5,267 nt of DNA from an uncultured archaeon A07HN63 (GTDB lineage: Archaea; Halobacteriota; Halobacteria; Halobacteriales; Haloferacaceae), in assembly GCA_000496215.1 (NCBI GenBank), contig KI543217.1, positions 96,898 through 102,164 of the forward strand, given 5' to 3'. The translations under genes were made by a program, and so were the position numbers. The notes beneath the pieces were generated by a model. That model ran no database searches, was not told where the DNA came from, and saw only the letters and a program-made list of their open reading frames with translations. Below, in pieces: positions 1-4,806 of the stretch. How positions within the stretch are numbered: the first letter of the stretch is position 1; each line of letters begins with the position of its first letter.

Positions 1-342
1 GCGGTTGAGGAGGTCCAGGACGAAACCCGGATCGCCCGCGAGGCCGAGACTATCGACGAACTGATGGAGCGGATCGCCGACGGCGCGAAGGCGGCCTACG
101 GGATCGATGCAGTCCAGCAAGCCACCGAGTTCGGCGCGGTCGCGGAACTCCTGATCCTCGATGACCGCCTGCGCGACGAGCGACAGGGCACTGGCGACTG
201 GGACCTCGATATCAACGATGTGATTGAATCCGTCGAACAGCAGGGCGGCGAGATCACCGTTTTCTCCTCTGACTTCCAGCCGGGCGAACAGCTTGCCAGC
301 CTCGGCGGGATCGCCGCGCTGTTGCGGTATCGGATGCAGTAA
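1..342 (+). CDS. pelA: Archaeal Pelota (mRNA surveillance / ribosome rescue factor), C-terminal part
   Basis: The window opens inside this gene. The frame is open from base 1 and gives the last 113 residues of a protein that is normally about 350 residues long, so the N-terminal and central domains lie upstream. The visible part matches the third domain of the eRF1/Pelota fold: a helix with EEVQDETRIAREAE, then AAYGIDAVQQATEFGAVAE, the strand ELLILDDRLR, a glycine turn (QQGGEITVFSS), and the family's conserved ending GEQLASLGGIAALLRYRM. Archaeal Pelota, with the EF1A-type GTPase that also serves as its delivery factor, recognises ribosomes stalled on mRNA and helps split them with ABCE1. This domain contacts the GTPase and ABCE1. 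The stop TAA lies 27 nt from the end of the convergent neighbour. The identification is secure from the C-terminal motif; the missing part cannot be judged. Confidence 0.93.
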   Translation, partial: AVEEVQDETRIAREAETIDELMERIADGAKAAYGIDAVQQATEFGAVAELLILDDRLRDERQGTGDWDLDINDVIESVEQQGGEITVFSSDFQPGEQLASLGGIAALLRYRMQ

Positions 343-369
343 GGTGCGCTCGCGCCGACCGACTGGGGC

Positions 370-1368
370 CTATCTGCCGGTCAGCGCGTCGCTGGCCGGC
401 GCGAACTCGATGGTCGATCCCAGTCCTTGCTCGCGGGCCCGTTCGTAGAGCATGCCAGCGGCGGCCACCGTCTCGATGGCTGTTCCACCGCTGTCGAACA
501 CGGTGATCTCGTCGTCGCTCGTCCGACCCGCGGCATTGTCGGCGACGATATCGCCGAGTTCGGCGTGGATATGTGACTCGTCGACGACCCCTGCTTCGAC
601 TGCGTGGATGAACGAGCCGGCGTCCTGTGTGGCGCGGTCGCGGAGATCCGGTACGTAGGTACTGCGTTCGATGGTCGTGGTATCGAGTTCGCGCTTGGTC
701 GGGTTGTACTGCCCCATAGCGGTGACGTGGGTGCCGGGAGCCAACTGGTCGCCGTCGAAGACTGGCTCGCTCGCGGTCGTCGCGGTGATGACGATATCCG
801 CGTCGGCGACGGCAGCCGCGCTCGAATCGACAGCAGTAACATCGGTTCCAAGCGTTTCGGTCATCTCGTTAGCAAACTCCTCGCGGTTGGCTTGCGTCGG
901 CGAGTACACCGCAACCCCGGTGAGGTCCCGAACCGTCGCTGTCGCGCGGAGTTGCCCCCGTGCCTGCGCGCCGGAGCCGATGATGCCGACTGTCTCGGCA
1001 TCCTCACGGGCGAGGGCGTCGACGCCGACCGCGCCGGTGGCACCCGTTTTGAACGGGTTCATGCTCGCGCCGTCCAGCAGGGCCAGCGGCTCGCCGCTGT
1101 CGGCATCGAACAGCGGTGTCATGAACCACGCGTCACCCTCACCGAAGCCCGCGCTGTATGTGTAGCCGCCCATGTAGCCGTCCTCGGGCAGGATCGCGCT
1201 ATAGCTCGTCAGCATTCCCGGCGGGTCCTCGCCGAACAGCGCGGTACGAGGGTCGGCTGGCGCGCCCTCGCCGCGCTGCCGGTAGCCATCGGCAACGCGT
1301 TCGACGTACTCGGCCGGTGTCGCCAGTCCGGCAACGTCGCTACTGGTGAGAAACAGGGTTTCGGTCAT
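370..1368 (-). CDS. Ornithine cyclodeaminase / mu-crystallin family protein with altered active site
   Basis: The 332-residue length is normal for the family. The N-terminal part (about 1-115) and C-terminal end (about 290-332) form the substrate and dimer domain. The middle is an NAD(P)-binding Rossmann domain with VGIIGSGAQARGQL at 127-140. Other family landmarks are GEPLALLDG (92-100), TKRELD (224-229), HAELGDIVAD (268-277) and EITVFDSGGTAIE (287-299). Known members are ornithine cyclodeaminase, archaeal alanine dehydrogenase and ketimine reductases. Aligned from memory with Archaeoglobus alanine dehydrogenase and Pseudomonas cyclodeaminase, the catalytic Lys becomes Tyr69 (GYMGGYTYSAG), the catalytic Asp becomes Tyr221 (AMGQYNPTK), the substrate-carboxylate Arg becomes Thr54, and the Arg of the LRT motif becomes Lys107. 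A different substrate or reaction is therefore likely, and a name such as ornithine cyclodeaminase should not be transferred. The ATG at 1368 gives the normal N-terminus (ETLFLTSSDV). No Shine-Dalgarno sequence is seen. It converges with pelA. Confidence 0.9.
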   Translation of the reverse strand: MTETLFLTSSDVAGLATPAEYVERVADGYRQRGEGAPADPRTALFGEDPPGMLTSYSAILPEDGYMGGYTYSAGFGEGDAWFMTPLFDADSGEPLALLDGASMNPFKTGATGAVGVDALAREDAETVGIIGSGAQARGQLRATATVRDLTGVAVYSPTQANREEFANEMTETLGTDVTAVDSSAAAVADADIVITATTASEPVFDGDQLAPGTHVTAMGQYNPTKRELDTTTIERSTYVPDLRDRATQDAGSFIHAVEAGVVDESHIHAELGDIVADNAAGRTSDDEITVFDSGGTAIETVAAAGMLYERAREQGLGSTIEFAPASDALTGR

Positions 1369-1390
1369 ATTGATCGCTCGACGCGCCGTG

Positions 1391-1416
1391 ATGAAAAAGA
1401 ACCGCTACCGAGCGAT
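1391..1416 (-). terminator. Stem-loop plus T-tract terminator after the small membrane protein gene
   Basis: On the minus strand, 7 nt after the stop codon at 1424, a six-pair stem (1416-1411 with 1406-1401, one G-T wobble) closes a four-base loop (CGGT). It is followed directly by TTCTTTTTCAT. This resembles an intrinsic terminator, and archaeal RNA polymerase is known to stop at T-tracts. It would separate the strongly promoted small gene from the downstream cyclodeaminase homologue. The T-rich stretch also sits about 28 nt before the ATG at 1368, so it could double as a poor TATA element for that gene. Confidence 0.5.
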
Positions 1417-1423
1417 GCTCAAC

Positions 1424-1639
1424 CTATTCAGCCTTCGCACGCTGTGTCGACTCGGTTGACTCCGCCGTTGGCTGGGCTGGCATGTTGACGAACAGGGCGT
1501 GACCGATGATGAGCGCGGCGACACCGGCACCGGCCGGGAGGGCCACGGTGAGCTTGAGACCGGCCACCGAGAGGAGCCCAGTCAGGCCGACCAGCACCAG
1601 CGGAATCACACCGAGCACGTAGTCATAGTACTGTACCAT
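1424..1639 (-). CDS. Small two-helix membrane protein, uncharacterised haloarchaeal type
   Basis: The gene encodes 71 residues with a clear pattern. A short N-terminus (MVQYYDY) leads into hydrophobic helix 1 (about 8-27, VLGVIPLVLVGLTGLLSVAG). A short turn containing Lys29 follows, then helix 2 (about 31-52, with glycine- and alanine-rich GAGVAALIIGHALFV). The tail of about 18 residues is polar and rich in Thr, Ser, Glu and Gln. I find no enzymatic motif and cannot assign a function. The layout resembles small conserved haloarchaeal membrane proteins annotated as hypothetical. The gene has a strong TATA box about 30 nt before its ATG and a terminator just after its stop, which supports real, independent expression. 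Divergent transcription from the ABC operon does not by itself imply a shared function. Confidence 0.8.
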   Translation of the reverse strand: MVQYYDYVLGVIPLVLVGLTGLLSVAGLKLTVALPAGAGVAALIIGHALFVNMPAQPTAESTESTQRAKAE

Positions 1640-1663
1640 GGCTATCTACCAGTAGGGCAAAAT

Positions 1664-1682
1664 CATATATAAATGTTTCCCG
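1664..1682 (-). promoter_or_regulatory. BRE/TATA promoter of the small membrane protein gene
   Basis: Read on the minus strand, a purine-rich BRE-like element (GGGAAAC, 1681-1675) runs straight into CATTTATATATG (1675-1664). This is close to an ideal archaeal TATA box. Its centre is about 30 nt upstream of the ATG at 1639, which predicts a start site a few bases before the ATG and so a leaderless or nearly leaderless mRNA. It is the best promoter match in the window. Confidence 0.75.
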
Positions 1683-1710
1683 TGGTTTGTTCGTAATTTT
1701 ATGATGGTGT

Positions 1711-1728
1711 TGAAAATAATTTTTATAA
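1711..1728 (+). promoter_or_regulatory. Probable BRE/TATA promoter reading toward the ABC operon
   Basis: TGAAAATAA (BRE-like) is followed by TTTTTATAA, a good archaeal TATA box centred near 1725. The usual spacing of about 26 nt predicts transcription starting near 1750, exactly where an inverted repeat begins. That would leave about 150 nt of leader before the ATG at 1901. No TATA-like element lies at the leaderless distance (around 1873) from that ATG. A weaker candidate is CTTATTCAATC at 1791-1801. Confidence 0.5.
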
Positions 1729-1750
1729 CTTATGAAGATATAGCATCGCG

Positions 1751-1773
1751 CAGATCGGGTGCGAACCGACCTG
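1751..1773 (+). other. Inverted repeat at the predicted 5' end of the ABC operon transcript
   Basis: CAGATCGG (1751-1758) pairs with CCGACCTG (1766-1773) with a single A-C mismatch, around the loop GTGCGAA. It lies at the predicted transcription start. It could be a 5'-terminal RNA hairpin that stabilises the leader, or a DNA site for a repressor. Its role is inferred only from position. Confidence 0.35.
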
Positions 1774-1900
1774 AGAGGCGAATCACAGCCCTTATTCAAT
1801 CATTCACGCAATTTGACGATAGTCGTATGCGTAGCCCTCCACATAGCTGTAGCCACAACCCGGATCGTGCGCCAACCACCACACAGCGATTATCACTCAC

Positions 1901-2719
1901 ATGACCGACGATACCCCGGCGATCACGGCCAGCGGGTTGACCAAGACGTTCGACGCCGACCCGGTCGTCGACGGAATCGACCTTACCATTGAGCAGGGCA
2001 CCGTCTACGGCTTCCTCGGTCCCAACGGCGCGGGCAAGACGACCACGATGCGGATGTTGACGACGCTGACCGCACCAAGCAGCGGCGACGCCGCGATCAT
2101 GGGTGCGCCGGTCACCGACCGCGATGGCGTCAGAAACCACGTTGGCTATCTCCCCGAGGAACCGCCCGTGTTCGACGAACTCACCGGCCGCGAGCAACTC
2201 CGGTATTTCGCCCGCCTCCGCGATCTTCCGCCGGAGCCGACCGCCGACCGGATCGACCGCTGGCTCGACCGCTTCGAGCTGACCGAGGATGCCGACCGCC
2301 GGCTCGACGACTACTCGAAGGGGATGCGCCAGAAGATCGGCCTGATTCAGGCCCTCCTGCACGAGCCCGCTGTCGTCTTTCTCGACGAGCCAACCAGCGG
2401 GCTCGACCCGCGGGCTGCCCGGACCGTTCTCGACGCCATCGACACCCTCACCGACAACGGCCAGACGGTCTTTCTCTCGACGCACATCCTCTCGGTTGTC
2501 GAGGAACTCGCTGACACCGTTGGCGTCCTCTATAACGGCCAGCTTGTCGCCGAGGGCGCACCCGACGACCTCACCGAGACGGCCGAAGCAGGCGGGGATT
2601 CGACGCTTGAGGACGTGTTCCTTTCGGTGACGACAGCCGACGCCGAGCGCTCCCCGACAGCAGGCCAAAGTAGCGATCCCTCACCCGACAGCGACGCCGG
2701 AACGCCGACGGAGCGATAG
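1901..2719 (+). CDS. ABC-type exporter ATP-binding protein (ABC-2 / CcmA-NatA-like)
   Basis: The 272-residue protein has every motif of an ABC ATPase in order: Walker A GPNGAGKTT (40-48), a Q-loop region GYLPEEPPVFDELT (82-95), the ABC signature YSKGMRQK (138-145), Walker B VVFLDEP with catalytic Glu163 (158-164), D-loop SGLDP (166-170) and switch His195 (STHIL). Position 86 is Glu where many ABC proteins have Gln; related exporter ATPases with a YLPE motif share this. LEDVFLSVT (236-244) is typical of the C-terminus of ABC-2 exporter ATPases. A disordered tail rich in Ser, Asp, Pro and Thr follows (about 246-272). The protein would power the permease encoded 2 nt downstream, from the cytoplasmic side. 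The ATG at 1901 gives the normal N-terminus (ITASGLTKTFD). No Shine-Dalgarno sequence precedes it. The substrate is unknown. Confidence 0.93.
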   Translation: MTDDTPAITASGLTKTFDADPVVDGIDLTIEQGTVYGFLGPNGAGKTTTMRMLTTLTAPSSGDAAIMGAPVTDRDGVRNHVGYLPEEPPVFDELTGREQLRYFARLRDLPPEPTADRIDRWLDRFELTEDADRRLDDYSKGMRQKIGLIQALLHEPAVVFLDEPTSGLDPRAARTVLDAIDTLTDNGQTVFLSTHILSVVEELADTVGVLYNGQLVAEGAPDDLTETAEAGGDSTLEDVFLSVTTADAERSPTAGQSSDPSPDSDAGTPTER

Positions 2720-2721
2720 CG

Positions 2722-4332
2722 ATGGCTGTTTCGTGGCCCCGAACACAGACGATTGCGCGCACTGAAATCCGTCGTCGCTGGCGGACCACGCGGGACAATC
2801 CCAGTCAATTGATCGGCTTTGCGCTGATGGCCCTGTTCCTCCTGCCGGCGGTCGCCGCAGCCATCGGTGGCGCGTTCGTTGCCGGGCAGTTTCTTCGGTC
2901 GGCTGACGCAACAGCACCGATACAGGCAGCCAGAGCCGGCGCTGTGGGAATCTGGATCGCGACCGCTATCTTCGGCGGCATACGGGGGTACACCTCGTTG
3001 CTCGATCCCGACAACCGCGACGGGCTGTTGGCGACGATCTCTCACCGGCAGCTACTCGCCGGCATCCTGCTTGCGGAGGGGACAGTCGTTGGTCTCCCGA
3101 CGGTTGTCGTCGTTGCCCTCGCGTCGGTGACATTCGGCATTGGTGCCGGCTCGGTGATCGCCCCGTTGATGCTGTTTATTTCGGTCAGCCTGCTCGCGGC
3201 GCTTGGGTTTGCCACCGGAATCGGTGTCGCACTGCTTATCAAAAATGGGGGTGTTCGCTCGCGGTTGCTCTATCGGCTTCGTACCGTGGCATTTGTGATC
3301 GGGTTTGCGGCCTACTTCTGGGTGATTTTCTCCAGTGCTGCGGCCGACATCTTCGAACCGCTACTCGGTGTGCTGACTCCGACGCCCATCGGCTGGGTCG
3401 GTGAGAGCGTGGTGCTGGCAGCCGGGCTCGACGCCTCGATTCCCCGGGCAGCGGCGGGGGTGCTTCTCACGGCTGGCGGCCTGCTCGTCGCTGTGCCCGC
3501 GTTGACACGGCTCTCGGGCTGGCTCTGGTATGCCGATGGCCTCGAAACCACGCACACGGTATCGGAATCAGCCGCCTCGACCGGCGGGTTGCTCTCGGGG
3601 CTGCTTCCCCAGCCGATTCGTGCCGTCGTCGCCGTTGACTGGGCCCGAGCGCGCCGTGCGCCGATCTCGCTGTCGTACGCCATCTATCCGCTCTTCATTC
3701 TGGTGATGCCCGTGATCGAGACTGTCGAGACCGGCACTGTTGGCGGGCTGTTCCCGATTCTCATCGCGTTTACCGGGGCGTGGATCACGGGCGCGCTGTT
3801 TACGCTCAACGTCCTCGGCAACGAGGGAGCGGTGTTGCCGGCGACCGTTCTGACCGCATCGCCGGAGCGCGCACTCGTCGGTGGTCACGTCGCGGCCGGC
3901 GTGCTTCTCGGCCTCCCGATAACGATCTTTTCGGTTGTTGTACTCGGAGTCCTGAGCCCGACTCCGCCTGTCCTCATCGCTACACTGACCGCCGGTGCAG
4001 CTATTCTGACGGTTAGCGCGCCGCTGATTGCGACCGGGATCGGTGCGGCACTCCCCAGACATGAGGCGGTTAGTGTCTCCCGGAGCACGGAGGCGATCGT
4101 CCCGAGTACGTTCGGGTTTCTCCTCTACTCGGCTGTGATCTCCATTGTTGCGCTCCCGGTGTTGCTGGCCCACATTGCGCCAGTCGGTCAGTTCGTCGGG
4201 GACGCGCTCGGCCTCTCGGTTGTCAGTATCGCGCTCGTCGGTGTCGCCCTCACCACGGTCGTCGCTGTGGCCTTCGGGTTGTTTTCGACGCTGTTTGCTG
4301 TCCGGACGGTCAGGAAGTATCGGCTGGAGTAA
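2722..4332 (+). CDS. ABC exporter permease, 12-helix, internally duplicated
   Basis: The protein has 536 residues and is mostly hydrophobic. I count about 12 membrane helices, roughly at 31-54, 72-90, 117-138, 145-172, 187-206, 245-262, 318-333, 340-362, 390-411, 418-441, 462-484 and 497-525. It has no ATPase motifs, so it is the membrane partner of the preceding ATPase. The stop and start are 2 nt apart and GGAG lies about 9 nt before the ATG, suggesting coupled translation. The segment LGNEGAVLPATVLTASPERA (365-384) followed by a helix is the pattern of ABC-2 permeases, where a conserved loop precedes the transport helices. The N- and C-terminal halves look related: ARTEIRRRW followed by a helix at 12-41 matches VAVDWARARR followed by a helix at 303-330, and the loop-helix at 96-135 matches 366-409. 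The substrate cannot be inferred; lipid, drug, peptide or ion export are all possible. Confidence 0.88.
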   Translation: MAVSWPRTQTIARTEIRRRWRTTRDNPSQLIGFALMALFLLPAVAAAIGGAFVAGQFLRSADATAPIQAARAGAVGIWIATAIFGGIRGYTSLLDPDNRDGLLATISHRQLLAGILLAEGTVVGLPTVVVVALASVTFGIGAGSVIAPLMLFISVSLLAALGFATGIGVALLIKNGGVRSRLLYRLRTVAFVIGFAAYFWVIFSSAAADIFEPLLGVLTPTPIGWVGESVVLAAGLDASIPRAAAGVLLTAGGLLVAVPALTRLSGWLWYADGLETTHTVSESAASTGGLLSGLLPQPIRAVVAVDWARARRAPISLSYAIYPLFILVMPVIETVETGTVGGLFPILIAFTGAWITGALFTLNVLGNEGAVLPATVLTASPERALVGGHVAAGVLLGLPITIFSVVVLGVLSPTPPVLIATLTAGAAILTVSAPLIATGIGAALPRHEAVSVSRSTEAIVPSTFGFLLYSAVISIVALPVLLAHIAPVGQFVGDALGLSVVSIALVGVALTTVVAVAFGLFSTLFAVRTVRKYRLE

Positions 4333-4357
4333 TCGCTAGCCGGAGCCGTACAGTTTT
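4320..4357 (+). terminator. Candidate terminator of the ABC operon
   Basis: An eight-pair stem with two G-T wobbles (4320-4327 with 4336-4343) spans the permease stop codon, and TTTT follows at 4354-4357. The core pairing CGGCT/AGCCG is perfect. The T-run is short and 10 nt from the stem, so this is only a plausible terminator. It sits in the gap between two convergent genes, where termination is expected. Confidence 0.35.
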
Positions 4358-4367
4358 CGGACCGCTG

Positions 4368-4772
4368 TCACCCGACGATCTTGAAAAACAGCCAGCGGAA
4401 CCCGGCCAGCAGGCCTCCCGTCAGCACGAGTGCGATACCGACGAACGCGGGGGCGAGGCCGCCCGGAAACACCGGCGTTGCCCGCAGGGCGAAGCCGATA
4501 ATCGCGGCGACGACCCACGCCCGAAGGCCGAGCGGAATTGCCGCCTTTGCGGACTCGCCCGCGCCAGCGGAGTAGGCTCCGATCACCACGGCTCCCACGA
4601 GCCAGCCGATCACGAACGGAGCGTAGACGCCGACCGCATGGCCGACATCAATCGCCCCACGGTCGAACATCGAGCCGTGCTGTATCATCCCGACCGTCAA
4701 CACACCGACAATCGCCAGCAGATCCCCGACCGCCAGCGGGAGGCCGGCCGTATCGACGCGCTCGTTGAGCAT
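4368..4772 (-). CDS. DUF3054 family integral membrane protein
   Basis: From the ATG at 4772 the protein has 134 residues. A GTG six bases earlier (4778) would add two residues. It has four predicted membrane helices, about 10-30, 46-67, 82-97 and 105-126 counted from this ATG. Family hallmarks are AVGDLLAIVGVLTVG followed by QHG near the end of helix 1, the PFVIGWLVGA helix, GAYSAG, and the highly conserved RATPVFPGG loop before helix 4, then FRWLFF. DUF3054 occurs in haloarchaea and in actinobacteria; its function is unknown. The conserved charged or polar residues in the membrane (Asp in GDLL, Arg of RATP) are the only clue to activity. The ATG is preferred because a TATA-like element lies about 25 nt upstream, the spacing of leaderless haloarchaeal genes. 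The gene converges with the ABC permease and lies 30 nt after the methyltransferase gene on the same strand. Confidence 0.88.
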   Translation of the reverse strand: MLNERVDTAGLPLAVGDLLAIVGVLTVGMIQHGSMFDRGAIDVGHAVGVYAPFVIGWLVGAVVIGAYSAGAGESAKAAIPLGLRAWVVAAIIGFALRATPVFPGGLAPAFVGIALVLTGGLLAGFRWLFFKIVG

Positions 4773-4793
4773 ACCCACTCATTCGACTGTGGG

Positions 4794-4806
4794 GTAAAAC
4801 CTTCAG
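4794..4806 (-). promoter_or_regulatory. Possible promoter of the DUF3054 gene
   Basis: On the minus strand, CTGAAGG (4806-4800) followed by TTTTAC (4799-4794) resembles a weak BRE/TATA pair. Its centre is about 25 nt before the ATG at 4772, which predicts transcription starting at or next to that ATG. It lies over the end of the methyltransferase gene and the 30-nt gap. The gene may therefore be expressed separately even though the spacing also allows co-transcription. Confidence 0.4.

Larger units (their letters stand above)
1640..1900. other. AT-rich divergent intergenic region with dyad symmetries
   Basis: No convincing gene lies in these 261 bases. The left part (about 1660-1745) is strikingly AT-rich for this genome and holds TATA-type elements for both directions. 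Two short perfect inverted repeats lie side by side around the rightward TATA box: AAAAT-A-ATTTT at 1713-1723 and ATAA-C-TTAT at 1725-1733. Further right, a stem of eight positions with one mismatch pairs 1751-1758 with 1766-1773. A second imperfect dyad pairs 1806-1810 with 1828-1832 (ACGCA/TGCGT) and encloses ACGA/TCGT at 1816-1819 and 1823-1826. These could be operators or RNA hairpins. No protein can be named as the regulator. Confidence 0.6.

Noticed and set aside
343..356. Short hairpin just after the pelA stop codon (GGTGC/GCGCC with loop GCTC)
   Set aside because: There are only five pairs, including a wobble, and no T-tract follows. In such GC-rich sequence this is easily chance.
604..1488. 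Long rightward open frame of 294 codons opposite the cyclodeaminase homologue
   Set aside because: It is Arg/Ala/Gly-rich with no recognisable family and lies antisense to a gene with clear motifs. Long antisense frames are expected in GC-rich haloarchaeal DNA with biased third positions.
1759..1900. Possible leader peptide starting at GTG 1759 with a hydrophobic run (LTIVVCVALHIAVA)
   Set aside because: Third-position GC is only about half, against a strong G/C bias in the real genes here. The frame has no ribosome binding site and runs out of frame into the ABC gene. Kept only as a weak alternative for the leader.
1701..1904. 67-codon rightward frame covering the promoter region, overlapping the ABC start
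   Set aside because: It covers the TATA box itself, has no family resemblance, and its codon use is unlike that of the neighbouring genes.
1986..2180. Glu in place of Gln in the Q-loop of the ABC ATPase (residue 86)
   Set aside because: Considered as a possible loss of function, but related ABC-2 exporter ATPases commonly carry the YLPE form, so it is normal for the group.
1796..2668. Leftward open frame of 290 codons opposite the ABC ATPase
   Set aside because: It is the antisense shadow of a protein with all ABC motifs, and it crosses into the intergenic region with no family signal of its own.
3568..4173. Leftward open frame of 201 codons opposite the permease
   Set aside because: Its composition is extremely rich in Arg, Asp, Gly and Asn, as expected from the complement of a hydrophobic membrane protein gene. 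It has no start signal or domain.
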